From Selaginella moellendorffii (lineage: Eukaryota; Streptophyta; Lycopodiopsida; Selaginellales; Selaginellaceae), in assembly GCF_000143415.4 (NCBI RefSeq), contig NW_003314271.1:723591-787590 (forward strand): a stretch of DNA of 64,000 nucleotides. The letters are read 5' to 3'. The notes below the pieces were generated by a model. It had not been told where the DNA came from and did no database searches. It saw only the letters and a list, made by a program, of their open reading frames with translations. The position numbers and the translations under genes were made by a program. Positions 29,767 through 40,753 of this stretch are shown here, one piece after another (position 1 is the first letter of the stretch; every line of letters begins with the position of its first letter).

Positions 29767-32700
29767 ATGGCTGATGCGATTCGCGGGGAGGAAGATCCCA
29801 AGCTCCTGGATTCGAGAGGCGGCCGCCGCGATCACAGCGCCGATCGCCAGAAGAAGCAGCGGAGGGTGGATGCATCCAGCAGCCGCGACGATGGCGAGGC
29901 GACCGAGAGCTCGGAGAGCTACAGCGACGACGAAGAGAGGTATGTGAGGAGCAGCAATAGGTCGTGGAAGAAGAGATTTGGGCCAGCAAAGAAACGATTC
30001 ATCGATGTGGATTATCAAGAGGTGTTTCGAGCTCCACCGTTTTGTTTCCAAAAGAGAATAGCTCGGATCGATTGGAGGACACTGCATGCCATCGAAGTGG
30101 ATGGACTCATCCAAGAAATCGGTAAGAATGTAGGTCCTTTGATTACTTTTATTTATTTATTTATTTGAGTTATCTTTGTAGACATTGGAAAACTAGAGAC
30201 TGTTCTTGATACTATAGCGTTTGGAGACATCCAAGGTGAAGATACTCGTAACTTCACCGAGCAAAACTTCATCAAGCTTTTTCGTCTTGCTCAATTGATG
30301 GTACGTGAGACTTCTACTCTAGAGGAATTTTCTTTTCTGACTTTTATCTTAGCAGATCGAGTATCTTCTTCATGTCCAAACTGTTCTAGCGGATCAAAAA
30401 TCACAGTTGATCGCTGCCGTATCAGGTGCTCGGAGAAAAGGTGAAAAACTGAGGCTGCGCTGTCTCTGGCAACACGACGCTCTAAAGCAGTCCCAGAAGG
30501 ATTTGAAGCATGCCAGAAAGGTTCATTTGCTCGACATTACAATAATGGTTTATATTTATATTGCAGACACTAAAAACTTACGAGGGTCTTTTGCGTTCCA
30601 ATGGAAAGCAAGCTGCTGTCCAACAGCAGGTTAGCACCGAAAAAGAAATTAAAAACGAACGCTCTAAGAACTTAACTTGACCCAGTTCTCATCACTCAAC
30701 TCTGGGGATGTGTGTTCTTGAGCTCTTGCTGTTGGTGGTGAACTATACAGGTGCACCATTGTCCTTGCTGTGAGAAGATCTTTGAATCTTCATACTATCT
30801 TGTAAGTAAGAAAGGTCTTCCTTTTTCTTTCTTTCTCTTACGTTACTTTGTAAACAGGATATGCACGTTTCGAGGAGACATCCAAGGCCAACAGATCGCT
30901 CCGAGCGAGCGGATGTTCGATCGGAGAGAGTATCAGGAGAGAGAGCCCCTGTCTATCATCCACCAGTTGCAAGAAGTGTTGAGAAATCTGCCGCACAAGT
31001 AAGGATGATCTTCCATCTCTGATTACAACTTAATTGTCCTTTTACCTACAGGTAAGAGCTGAAACTGAAGCAGTTTTACAAAGAGAATTTGAACGACAAC
31101 ACGGAGGAGTTTCACATGTAAATTCTTCTCTTTCTTTCTTTTTTCCTACATGCATTTTGACTATCGCAACTTCAGCGTGACGACAGCAGATCTGGTGGTG
31201 CTCAGGTAAAAAACGCAGACCATCTATTCTTTCTAATATTCTTTTTCGTACAGGTGAGTTCTTTGCATCAAACTCTACATGACAGCGGGAGTGAATTTGA
31301 CGAAGCTGATTACCAACTTGGCCTTCCTTACTCACAATCTCATGCCACTCCTGTAAGCGTTTACCTTTTATTCTTTTTCATTTCTATGACACTACCACTG
31401 TCGGTAGAGGTTGCAACGAAGAGATGACTACGAGGTTTTGGAAGATGCTGGAAATGTATGGCAATAAGAATGTTCTTGCGAGTGTTTCAACGAGCTAATT
31501 CTTCTGGCTTTTCTGCAGAGGCTGAGTGACTTGGAACGGAAGTTTGAAGGTGTTGAACATCAAATTCACCACCTCAATAAGGTCACCTAAGAACGTTATC
31601 AAATCCTGTTCTCTAACTTTGAGCCACCCACACCAGGAAAATATCAAACTGAGAACTGAACTAGACGCAGCTTACCGCGAGGTATATCGTAATCGATTGT
31701 ATTTTACTTGTTCTTATCATGCTCACAAACAGCTATCTGCTTTGAGATCTGGAAAACGTCAAAGAATGGGAGACAGTCCTCAGGTGCTAAAGGTCAGAGA
31801 TCTAGAACTGGGACTCATGTTTTCTTTGTATGCATAGCTTGAGCTGGAGAAGAAGGAAAAGCAGCTAATCAAGTATATGAAAAATGTAAGCAAGTTAGTA
31901 AGATCAAAAGTACAATCTAAATAACTTCACAGCAAGGAAAATCGTCCGGTATCGAAGACTTCACCGTGCAGGAGCATGCAAGAAATGCCAAGTCCTTGAG
32001 CGTAAGCAAACATGAAACTTTTCGTGCACGTAACTCTGGACGATCCACAAATAACAGGACTGGGTTAGCGACACGGATGATAGATACAGCGACCTCACCA
32101 TGGGAATCACCGAAGAGTTTCGCGATCTCGAGCCACCCGAAGATGCAAGGCTAGTGATTAAGTTCTCTCTCTTCCATTATAGTTAACTAATGGAAACTGT
32201 GCAGGAGCCGGCACTCGGATGAATCGGGACGAAGTAGCGCAGCTTCAAGGCGAAAGCAGCTTGTTGACGTTGATGACGGGACTCCAGTGTCGGACAAGGA
32301 ACGCTGGGTGCAAGAGCATCAGTATGCCCCAATACCAGAGAAGTGAGTCTGGCTCTTTGACTCTTTGCTTTAACTTCTTTGAACTCCCTTCTAGGCCTTA
32401 TGCTTTGTCCAAATTCCCACACGGTTCGTCTACAGTGAGTACTATGCATGGAAGAATGGCCGCGGTAAGAACAAAAGCCCCTTTTTACTTCGTTGTGTAA
32501 GCTTACATTTTATATTTTGTCTAGCAATTCGAACAGAAGCTGAATGCCGAACTGAAGAAGTTTGGGATCTCAGCAAACTCGAAAGGAATCAGGTCCGTGT
32601 TTGAGGTTCCCAAATCAAATATATTGTTCCGAACTTCTCTTGTATTGTAACCAGTGACGAGATGCTCAAAGCGGCACTATCAACACTAGAAAGGCAACGA

Positions 32701-33826
32701 AGAACTCGCTACTGTGACGCTCCACCCGATGACCGCAGGATCATGGAGTACGAGAGAAGCACTATACAATGGCATATTGAGGTACAACATACTATGCTTG
32801 GCTGGATAAAATTGATCGTTTTTAAATAGAGAGCTGTACGTACCCGCGACACGGATCGCCTGGAATCAATTTTCGAGGAAGAGTCAGAGCCAGAGGACGT
32901 TGCTTCTGTTGTGTCAGATGACGAAATCTCCGAAAGAGAAGTGAGTTCAAGTTTTCTACTTTAAATTCTCACTCTCCGTCTCGGGCTTTATGCAGGAGCT
33001 TGAAGAGCGGGCGAGCTCGAGACCGTCACCGTCGTATGGAAAGCCATCACCATCCTACGGTCGTCGCACGCCGTCGCCGAGATCCTACGGCCGGCGCTCA
33101 TGCTCGCCGTGGCCACCGCAACCTCCAAAGTCGAGAGGAGGGGGACCGAGCTCGGGATTTACCGAGCAGTTTGTGTCCAAGGCATTTTCGTGGCGAGCGG
33201 ACGACGAGTCCGAGTCGCACACATTTAGAGTTACCGGTGAGGTGGTAGCGCAGCGAGTTAAATCCCCCGGTGGAGGAGGAGACGTTCCACACAGGATTGT
33301 TATATCGCCAGTAGCCAGTCCAGTGAGTGTTAGTCGGGGGCCGGCTCCAATCTTTGAGGACGAGCAAGTGGAGGAAGATTTGGGACTGGGTGACTGGGAC
33401 AGCGACGATGGAAAGAACACGAGCAGTCCAAGCCCGAGAAGTCCCGACGTTGCGAGGTAAAGAGCTTTAAGTTCTTTAGAGTGTTCGCTTTGGTCATGAG
33501 CTCTTGATTTTTCTAGGCAAGTTATGAGAGATATACAGTCGAGAGTGGAATCTCCTTCCAGTTCCAAAGCCACAGGTTTGTCATCTCGTTTTTTTTTGTT
33601 CGTTCTTTCTTGATTTGCAACTTGGTGCAGCTAAGCAAAAAGGCAAGCAAGCAGCAGCTGGATCTACCAAGTAAGAAACGCTGGTGCTTCTCCTACAATG
33701 CACAGAGTTCTAACTTAGCTTTTCATTTGCAGCAAGTCCAAGCAGCACGCCAGTAGTAGCAATGCCAGTGATGATATCAAAATGCTAGACGAACTTGATG
33801 CTGAAATCAATGACATAATAAGATGA
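29767..33826 (+). CDS. DZIP1: DZIP1/IGUANA-like cilium assembly zinc-finger protein
   Basis: Many small exons with introns of about 45-75 bp; exon 1 is 29767-30121 and the stop is at 33824-33826. After a charged low-complexity start, residues from about 95 carry the Dzip N-terminal domain: PPFCFQKRIARIDWRTLHAI, then EVDGLIQEIDIGKLETVLDT and NFIKLFRLAQLMIEYLLHVQ. A single C2H2 finger follows (CPCCEKIFESSYYLDMHVSR, then RH; split by an intron at 30803), as in animal DZIP1. Next come long coiled coils (LSDLERKFEGVEHQIHHLNK) and a Ser/Pro-rich tail ending DELDAEINDIIR. DZIP1 sits at the basal body/transition zone and is needed for cilium formation in animals. Among land plants it should persist only where sperm are flagellate, which fits a lycophyte. 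Middle exon borders are approximate. Confidence 0.85.
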
Positions 33827-33986
33827 ATCTTAATATCATTCATCCAAGAATCTAAAGCTCCCGACTGTCAATCAATCGAAAGGCATTGAAAAACTCGCGC
33901 GAGAACATGGTTGACGCAAAGCAAACAAGGAGAGAAAACTAAAGTTTCCGTAAACGAAAGCGCACAAGAGACTACAAACACATAGA

Positions 33987-34059
33987 TGGAGATGCCGGGT
34001 ATCGATCCCGGTGCCTCTCGCATGCGAAGCGAGCGCCCTACCATCTCAGCTACATCCCC
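33987..34059 (-). tRNA. tRNA-Ala (anticodon CGC)
   Basis: Reading the minus strand from 34059: acceptor GGGGATG pairs with CATCTCC (one G-U), with discriminator A at 33987. The D arm is AGCTGAGATGGTAGGGC. The anticodon stem CTCGC/GCGAG closes the loop TTCGCAT with anticodon CGC. The T arm is CCGGG-ATCGATA-CCCGG. Length 73 nt without CCA, no intron. It lies between DZIP1 and ELIP1, and is absent from the duplicated copy of this interval near 38.7 kb. Confidence 0.93.
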
Positions 34060-34146
34060 TCACCGCAGGAGGTAAACCACAAAGCTAATATATTTACTGG
34101 CCAGCCAGAGGAACAAAATTTACAAATTTGATCTATCCGAGATCAC

Positions 34147-34889
34147 TTACATCATGTTAAAAACTGGCGTCTTGATGAAGGATTCCGTGATCACCAAGGC
34201 CAGGAAACCAAGCATGGCAGTCCGCCCATTCCAGCGCTCCGCCATGGCATTAAACGGGCCCAAAGCTCTACTATCGGGGCTCTCTCCCTTAAACATGGGA
34301 ACCAGCGACGCATACGCAAAGAGTTGTGCCACCATCAAAAAGTTAAACAAGCCAAAGTTGCCTGGCGTGTAGAGCTGCTCGAACACCGTTTGTCCCGTTA
34401 TTCTCTCCACAGCAAATGCCCACACAATTCCAACCATGGCCTGTATCAATTGGAAAAAAATCTTAGAACAAGGGACTCTCCATGGATCCAGGAACTTACC
34501 AGTCTGCCATTGATCGTCTCTGGGCCAGCGCCATCAAATGCCATCAAGCTGGGGAACGATCGATCGCCAGTCTCTGGCCGCCTCTCGATCTCAGGCCTCG
34601 GCCACATTGCTCCGGACGATGGCACAGCTCCAAACACGGACTTCGTCTCCGACTCATTCTCTGCCTGGTTCTTGAGCACACCCTCGCGACTAATATTCTT
34701 CTTGGTCTGGTCCAGAACGCTGCTGATGCCATCGCCTCCTGCAGGACCTTTGTCCGAGGAAGCTCTCACTGGCAGCAAGAATCCCAAGGAGCGAGTGGAT
34801 CGAGACTTGTGAGAGGGGGCTCCTCCCAAAGGAGTTTTAGAGAGGGAGGAAGGGAGTGCCGCAAGGCTGCTGCTTGTGGCTAGGGCCAT
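34147..34889 (-). CDS. ELIP: Early light-induced protein, copy 1
   Basis: Two exons (34889-34500 and 34440-34147) give 227 residues. Residues 1-45 are a Ser/Ala/Leu-rich plastid transit peptide (MALATSSSLAALPSSLSKTP). The mature part has the LHC-type three-helix plan: helix 1 ETINGRLAMVGIVWAFAVER (the intron falls exactly after GRL), helix 2 FNFLMVAQLFAYASLVPMF, and helix 3 AERWNGRTAMLGFLALVITE. The paired (E)xxNGR(L/T)AM.G motifs are the chlorophyll-binding signatures of ELIPs. ELIPs accumulate in thylakoids under high light, UV-B or desiccation and protect against free chlorophyll. Nearly identical to copy 2; part of a four-gene minus-strand cluster. Confidence 0.92.
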
Positions 34890-35004
34890 GTTGCTCAGGA
34901 CTAAAAGCTACAAATATTTGGACCTGGAAAACACTTCAAATGAATTGGATCGCTCAAATCAAATGTGTGGATCGCAGGATGGCTAGACTATTCTCGGTGC
35001 TGAA

Positions 35005-35095
35005 ATTTATACGAATCGGGGACCACACGTGGCAAGATCCCCGCGATTGTAGTGTCACCGAAAGCATCTCTTATGTGTCGTAAGGTGGCGCGCCT
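35005..35095 (-). promoter_or_regulatory. ELIP1 promoter: TATA box, G-box and conserved upstream block
   Basis: In gene orientation: a conserved block GGCGCGCCACCTTACGACAC followed by ATAAGAGATG (about 35095-35066), then the G-box CACGTG (35031-35026, context GCCACGTGTGG), then TATAAAT (35011-35005), about 115 bp before the ATG. The same order and spacing occur before all four ELIP genes. G-boxes are HY5/bZIP sites in angiosperm light and UV-B responses; binding here is inferred. Confidence 0.65.
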
Positions 35096-35099
35096 TTAC

Positions 35100-35900
35100 C
35101 GTGAACCCTAAAGACGATATTACTAGGTAATCCTTCAGCTGCAAGTCAAATGGGTGAAAGCCCCAAAGCGTGTGTTCCTGGCATCTCCTTAACATTTTAC
35201 GCGTACTCGCAAGACCACATATAGTTTGAAAGAAGAACGAATAAAGGTGCTTCGGCAAATCGAACCCCAGCACCTGCCCAAACTCTGCGAGAGCACACAT
35301 GCTGCATGGCACGTTTCTCTTGTAGCGTGGCATTTTCTAATCCATTCATGCATTTATACTGTTTACGGGCCTCGCCCCTCAAGAAGCATGAGACTGAAAG
35401 ATTCAAATACTGTTCATATGGTCGCCTCTGCTGTGCGGCAGCTGATGTCCTCAGCTGTGTCCACCTCCGTCGCGGGCCTTGATGCGTTTGCGTGCATAGG
35501 GGTTAAGGGAATATTCGCACATATTCTTGATATCTGTATTTATTTATTTTGTTTATAACAAGAAAAAACCACGGTCATCTCTTGCCTGGATAAAGCGGCC
35601 ACATGGTGAATATCGGGACAAAAAAGTGCTCACCCGAAACAAAATCTCGCCCAGAAAAATCGATCACTCGCGCCAGCGCCGCCAGCCTGCGGACGATGCG
35701 TTTTAGGTCAAATCAATCTAGACTTGGGGCTCCAATGGTTAACTCCCACGCGGAGGCGCGATGGGATCGATTGATCCATAAAAAATTGGATGGCAATTTT
35801 TATTTTATGTATGTTCTAACTAATCAAGAATATTTTTTAGTATTCTCTTAAACTCTTCCATTTGGATCGTCCACTGTGTGCGGGTGGGGAGTCATTGACT
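35100..35900. other. ELIP1 upstream flank, duplicated part to about 35345
   Basis: The part 35100-35345 is homologous to 39710-39985 upstream of ELIP2 (shared TTTCAGCTGCAAGTCAAATGG, CAAGACCACATATAGTTTGA, GAGAGCACACATGCTGCATGGCACGTTTCTC). From about 35350 to 35900 the sequence is single-copy in this window and holds no supported gene. Confidence 0.55.
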
Positions 35901-38490
35901 ACATAATTAACCTTCTCAACGCATGCGGGGCGGCTTTGAGTCGTTGTCCTCCCATTTGATAACTCGCTAGAATCCTTGGATTTCGAGGAGTGAGGTTGTT
36001 ATAGCCCACATAGCCGTTTATAGTGGCTGCGTAGCTGTCGTAGAGAACGCTGTCCACAGTTCTTGCCCGACACCATTGTTGGAGGGCTTGCCATGTCCAG
36101 TATCCAAGGGTCCTCAATTAGCTCGGTGAGCAGGAAGGAAGTCCAAGTCCAGCCCAAGGGAAGTAGTTCATGCCGCCACCACCATCAATTCGGGAGGGAT
36201 GTTGAGCTCGTGCAGGCGTTGACAGGGTTTGCTGCGTAGCACTTGATCAAATGCATTTGGCAATGTCGACGTAACAAGCATACGCATGGATTCTGGCAGA
36301 GCTTGTCGAGAGTGATATACGAATAATGCAGGCGAAAACCAGCCGGGCCTGTGGCTCAGCATCCCTGGAATTCTGTCCATGTGACAAGTCGTTTCTCAAA
36401 CCACCAGATTTTAGGGATCATAATTGTACGGTAATTGGTGGCAAGATGCATTCCCATCTCGTTAAGAGGATCGGATTCGGGTTCAGCATTTGCAAAAGTT
36501 CAACCGCGAATCTGTAGACATCGGCCACCTGTCGTCGAGGAAGTCTGTGAATGGCATCCTTCATCTCGGACCATCCTGCAATTCATACAGCTGGCAAATG
36601 TGCTGGATCCAAGCGTCCACGTCCTTGACAATCACCTGCGTGTCGCACTTGACAAACTTGTCAGATGTTGACGAGCTTGGTGTGGAATTGGGCTCAAGCC
36701 CTCGCGACATTCCGAAACGGAGCTGCCATGCTCTTGGCTGTGGGAAGGCCATATTGTGCATGCAAACTGCGACACTCCTCGTTCCACCACGGCTTGGTGG
36801 GGACGGCCACCTCCTGGAGAATTTGCACAAGGACGTCCGCTCGAGCGCCTATTTGGATATTGGCCGTGGCGACTAAGTAGTCCACGGTACTGTGTCCTGC
36901 GATGGTTGTTGCCACGTGGATGAAATGGCCGTGAAATCTCATGTGGGAATGTAGATGCTCCATACATCTTTGTTGTCTGGCATAATGGGAGGAGTTTTGT
37001 GCCCATTCTTGCATCGAACTTGACTAAACTGTGGCAAATCCAGCGCGTGGTGTTCGCCTTCCTGTTCATCATGAGCGGCTTGATATGAGCTCGTGCGGCT
37101 GTTGAAATCCCCCGCAAATATCACTGTCGCATTCGTGCTTCAAGCCGCAGTACAGGATGCTAAGGCGGATGATTTGCGACATATGTTTCTTGCAATGACA
37201 GAGGTTCTGTACTTGATTCTTTTATTCTTTTTCATCTCTCATCACTGCTTTTATTTGTTCTAGGTGCGTGTGATCGTTGTGAAGCTTGCCGACAAACTGC
37301 AAGCGGTCACCCGTTCTGCTAGGGCCGCAAAGAGAAAGGGGGTTCCCGTGACATAATCCGGTGATCAACACCCGCCGTGAGGAGGCTATGCAGATGTTCG
37401 TCTCGGTATTGCTTCGACACCCGAATGACGACGTGGTCCTTAGTGTAGACGAGACTTCCAGTTCCAGGCTCTAGGAATCCGGGTAAATCTGGGTGCTGGT
37501 GTTCCCAGGTTTCTACAAGGCAGATGAGATGGTACTATAGTCGAGGGGGAACCCATGGCAGTTCCAGACCAGTTGGGCCTCTTGCGCTCAGTGGGAAACG
37601 ATTGGAGATTGGTTTACCTCTTGATGCCTGTTTGCGCTTCATCCTTATCTTTACGCAAGCAGTGTGACTAAGTCCGTGATGTTGCAAACTCCGGGAAGGG
37701 TTTGGAGGGTGGTGAATGTTGGCGAGGCGATTGTCGTAAAAGCTGGTTGTAGCTTGAGTCGCTTGGGTGGGCTTGGGGGAGTGGCCTGAGTACGCGAGGC
37801 CTGAGTCGCTGGAGTGGCCTCGAGCGGCGTCTCCTCTCCTTATGGGGTGAGGCCAGTCCCGAGCGGTGTCGGTGTCGATGAGGAGAGGAGATCTGGGCAG
37901 CTACGTGTACGTAGCCGCCCCAATTTGCGAAGAGCTGCCGAGTGTGCACCTCGGAGATTCAAGCCGTCTGTGAGAGTGCGTGCGCTTGCGGCTTGCTTTA
38001 CGCTGAGCGTGCTGTGGCGGTGAGTGGGTTGGCGCTGTATCCCAAAACGCGGATTTGTCGGACTTCACTTTGTGAAAGTGGCGGCCATACTTGATGTCCA
38101 AGCGGAACCTCCACCGCCCATCGCTTCGATCACCTTTCCAAGTTTCCGGAGCGCGTCCTTTGCCGTTTCCAAATCCGCACGGTGCCCGTCCATCTCGAGC
38201 ATCACCACCCGGAACGCAGAGGAGGCTCGGTCCCGTAAGCGTCTTTGCGCTTGAACGTGCCTTCAGCCCAGACCCGCTTCATTTGGTAAGGTGACCTGTG
38301 GGATGGATCTTGAAATCCACGGCTTGGTGTCGCTCCCATGGATATATGTTTGCCTATCCAGCCGAGAACGTCCTGTCGCTTAAAGCTGGATCGATGATTC
38401 ATTGATCCGCAAACTCCTCCAAGTTGCCGGGAGAGCGGGCCTGGGTGTGCGTGCCGTGAATCTTCCTCTCCCGCTTTCATGAATCTCGAG
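35900..38490 (-). mobile_element. Decayed LINE-type (non-LTR) retrotransposon fragment
   Basis: Minus-strand frames, broken by stops and shifts, give a gag/ORF1-like region (about 38480-37700: MKRVWAEGTFKRKDAYG, then FRVVMLEMDGHRADLETAKD). An apurinic-type endonuclease follows (LVWNCHGFPLDYSTISSA at about 37570; LEPGTGSLVYTKDHVVIRV; FAGDFNSRT at about 37115; GHSTVDYLVAT at about 36885; PWWNEECRSLHAQYG at about 36775). Then the beginning of reverse transcriptase is visible (CYVDI and, frame-shifted, NAFDQVLRSKPCQRLHELNI at about 36260-36190). The catalytic YxDD part is not found, so the 3' half is missing or lost. It lies between ELIP1 and the duplicated block with ELIP2. Confidence 0.75.
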
Positions 38491-38495
38491 GCGGA

Positions 38496-38730
38496 AGTGA
38501 CGATGGAAAGAACACGAGCAGGGGTTACGAGGTTAAAAAGCTAAAGTAGAGTGTTCGCTTTGATGAGCTCTGGCAAGTTGTGCCTTCCAGTTCCAAAGCC
38601 ACAGGTTTGTTATCTCGTTATCTCTCTGTTCGTTCTTTCTTTTCAAAGCAGCTAAGCAGGATGTACCAAGTAAGAAACCTATATATCTAGACGAACTGAT
38701 GACATAATGTACGTAAATGGGCATATGCCC
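38496..38730 (+). pseudogene. Relic of DZIP1 3' end (segmental duplication)
   Basis: GACGATGGAAAGAACACGAGCAG, GAGTGTTCGCTTTG, TTCCAGTTCCAAAGCCACAGGTTTGT, GTTCGTTCTTTCTT and TAGACGAAC.TGATGACATAAT appear in the same order as in the last exons and introns of DZIP1 (about 33405-33815), with deletions between them. The reading frame is lost. Straight after it comes the ELIP 3' flank (AAAATTTACAAATTTGATCTATCCGAGATCACTTACATCATG), identical to 34116-34157, but without the tRNA-Ala. Confidence 0.85.
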
Positions 38731-38763
38731 CAAAATTTACAAATTTGATCTATCCGAGATCAC

Positions 38764-39499
38764 TTACATCATGTTAAAAACTGGCGTCTTGATGAAGGAT
38801 TCCGTGATCACCAAAGCCAGGAAACCAAGCATGGCAGTCCGCCCATTCCAGCGCTCCGCCATGGCATTAAACGGGCCCAAAGCTCTACTATCGGGGCTCT
38901 CTCCCTTAAACATGGGAACCAGCGACGCATACGCAAAGAGTTGTGCCACCATCAAGAAGTTAAACAAGCCAAAGTTGCCTGGCGTGTAGAGCTGCTCGAA
39001 CACCGTTTGTCCCGTTATTCTCTCTACAGCAAATGCCCACACAATTCCAACCATGGCCTGTATCAATGGAAAAAAATCTTAGAACAAGGGACTCTCCATG
39101 GATCCAGGAACTTACCAGTCTGCCATTGATCGTCTCTGGGCCAGCGCCATCAAATGCCATCAAGCTGGGGAATGATCGATCGCCAGTCTCTGGCCGCCTC
39201 TCGATCTCCGGCCTCGGCCACATTGCTCCGGACGATGGCACAGCTCCAAACACGGACTTCTTCTCCGACTCATTCTCTGCCTGGTTCTTGAGCACACCCT
39301 CGCGGCTAATATTCTTCTTGGTCTGGTCCAGAACGCTGCTGATGCCATCGCCTCCTGCAGGACCTTTGTCCGAGGAAGCTCTCACTGGCAGCAAGAATCC
39401 CAAGGAGCGAGTGGATCGGGACTTGTGAGCGGAGGCTCCTCCCAGAGGAGTTTTAGAGAGGGAGGAAGGGAGTGCCGCAAGGCTGCTGGCTAGCGCCAT
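38764..39499 (-). CDS. ELIP: Early light-induced protein, copy 2
   Basis: Exons 39499-39116 and 39057-38764, 225 residues. Almost identical to copy 1: exon 2 appears identical at protein level, and exon 1 differs by loss of one Ser-Ser pair near the start and a few substitutions (for example ASAHKSRSTRS for APSHKSRSTRS). It keeps the transit peptide, ETINGRL/AMVGIVWAFAVER and AERWNGRTAMLGFLALVITE chlorophyll-binding helices. Sequence identity continues into the intron and both flanks, showing a recent segmental duplication of the DZIP1-end/ELIP1 interval. Expected role as for copy 1. Confidence 0.92.
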
Positions 39500-39614
39500 G
39501 TTGCTCAGGACTAAAAGCTACAAATATTTGGACCTGGAAAGCACTTCAAATGAATTGGATCGCTCAAATCGAATGTGTGAATTGCAGGATGGCTAGACTG
39601 TTCTCGGTGCTGGA

Positions 39615-39705
39615 ATTTATACGAATCGGGGACCACACGTGGCAAGATCCCTGCCATTGTAGTGTCACCAAAGCATCTCTTATGTGTCGTAAGGTGGCGC
39701 GCCTT
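39615..39705 (-). promoter_or_regulatory. ELIP2 promoter: TATA box, G-box and conserved block
   Basis: TATAAAT at 39621-39615, CACGTG at 39641-39636 and the ACCTTACGACACATAAGAGAT block at about 39695-39675, in the same order and spacing as ELIP1. Confidence 0.65.
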
Positions 39706-39989
39706 TACCGTGAACACTATTAAAGACGATGTTACTAGGCAATCTTTCAGCTGCAAGTCAAATGGGGCTTGCCACTTTGGCATCTCCTTATCAAGCCCTT
39801 CAGTACTCACCACATCAACTGAAGACCCTAAGTTTCCATTCTTGTATTCAAGACCACATATAGTTTGATAGTATTTCCGGCAAATCGAAACCCAGCACCT
39901 CTTGCCCAAAACTTTGCGAGAGCACACATGCTGCATGGCACGTTTCTCCTTCTGGTACTGTAAGCGTGGCATGTTCCAATCCACTAATT

Positions 39990-40750
39990 TTCTGATCCGT
40001 TGATAATGTGCGGCCACGGAGGAGAGAGAGAGAGAGGATCCAGATTTCTGGCGAAAGACATTGGTACGAGAGAATCTTTAATTATGTCAAGCAGACTGCA
40101 AAGCTTCGTTAAATTGGATGATTAATGCGAACTTGGTTGGAAATATTCAGTTTAACAGGGTACCTAGCAGCTAAAGTTTATAAGAAGCTATGCTCCGGCC
40201 CAACACCAGGATAGTCCAGCCTGATTGGCTTTTTTGGGATATTGGAATCAAACTAAGAAGTGTAACGACAATTTCAAACCTGGTACAGCAAGAACAAGCA
40301 TTTCAAATTGTTCCACTTCCTCTTCAGGGAGCAAATTGAACACGAAAAAGATCAAACTCAAGCATTCCGTTTATATGGACAGCTGTTAAAAATCTAGTTC
40401 CGTGTTTGCTCAAGAATTAAGAATTACTTAGATTTCTATGTTTCCAATAATAAAGATTGGAGGCGGCTCCAAGTTTGTGAAGCTGGCATGGATTGACTCT
40501 ACATGAAACCTGGCTCAAGCTTAATGGGATAATCTTTAACTTGACGAGGTGGTCTGCTAGATCGTGAAAAGCAGATTAAAAAAATCTAATCATATAGATA
40601 ATATTTACATCATGTTAAAAACTGAGTGAAATTCGGCCAGCTCTCGAATGCAATCACGTTCAGCTCATGTTTACAAGGTAGACGCAATAAGATTAAAACT
40701 GTGTTATAACATAAATTTAATGAACAAAAATTTACAGACTCTCAGGCTGA
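39990..40750. other. ELIP2-ELIP3 spacer with an ELIP 3' end relic
   Basis: Non-coding. It holds a short (GA)n run at about 40021-40034. A 21 bp match to the ELIP stop-codon region (TTTACATCATGTTAAAAACTG) at 40605-40625 is followed by unrelated sequence. From about 40640 the 3' flank is shared with ELIP4 (TCATGTTTACAAGGTA.ACGCAATAA.ATTAAAAC). Confidence 0.5.
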
Positions 40751-40753
40751 CAC

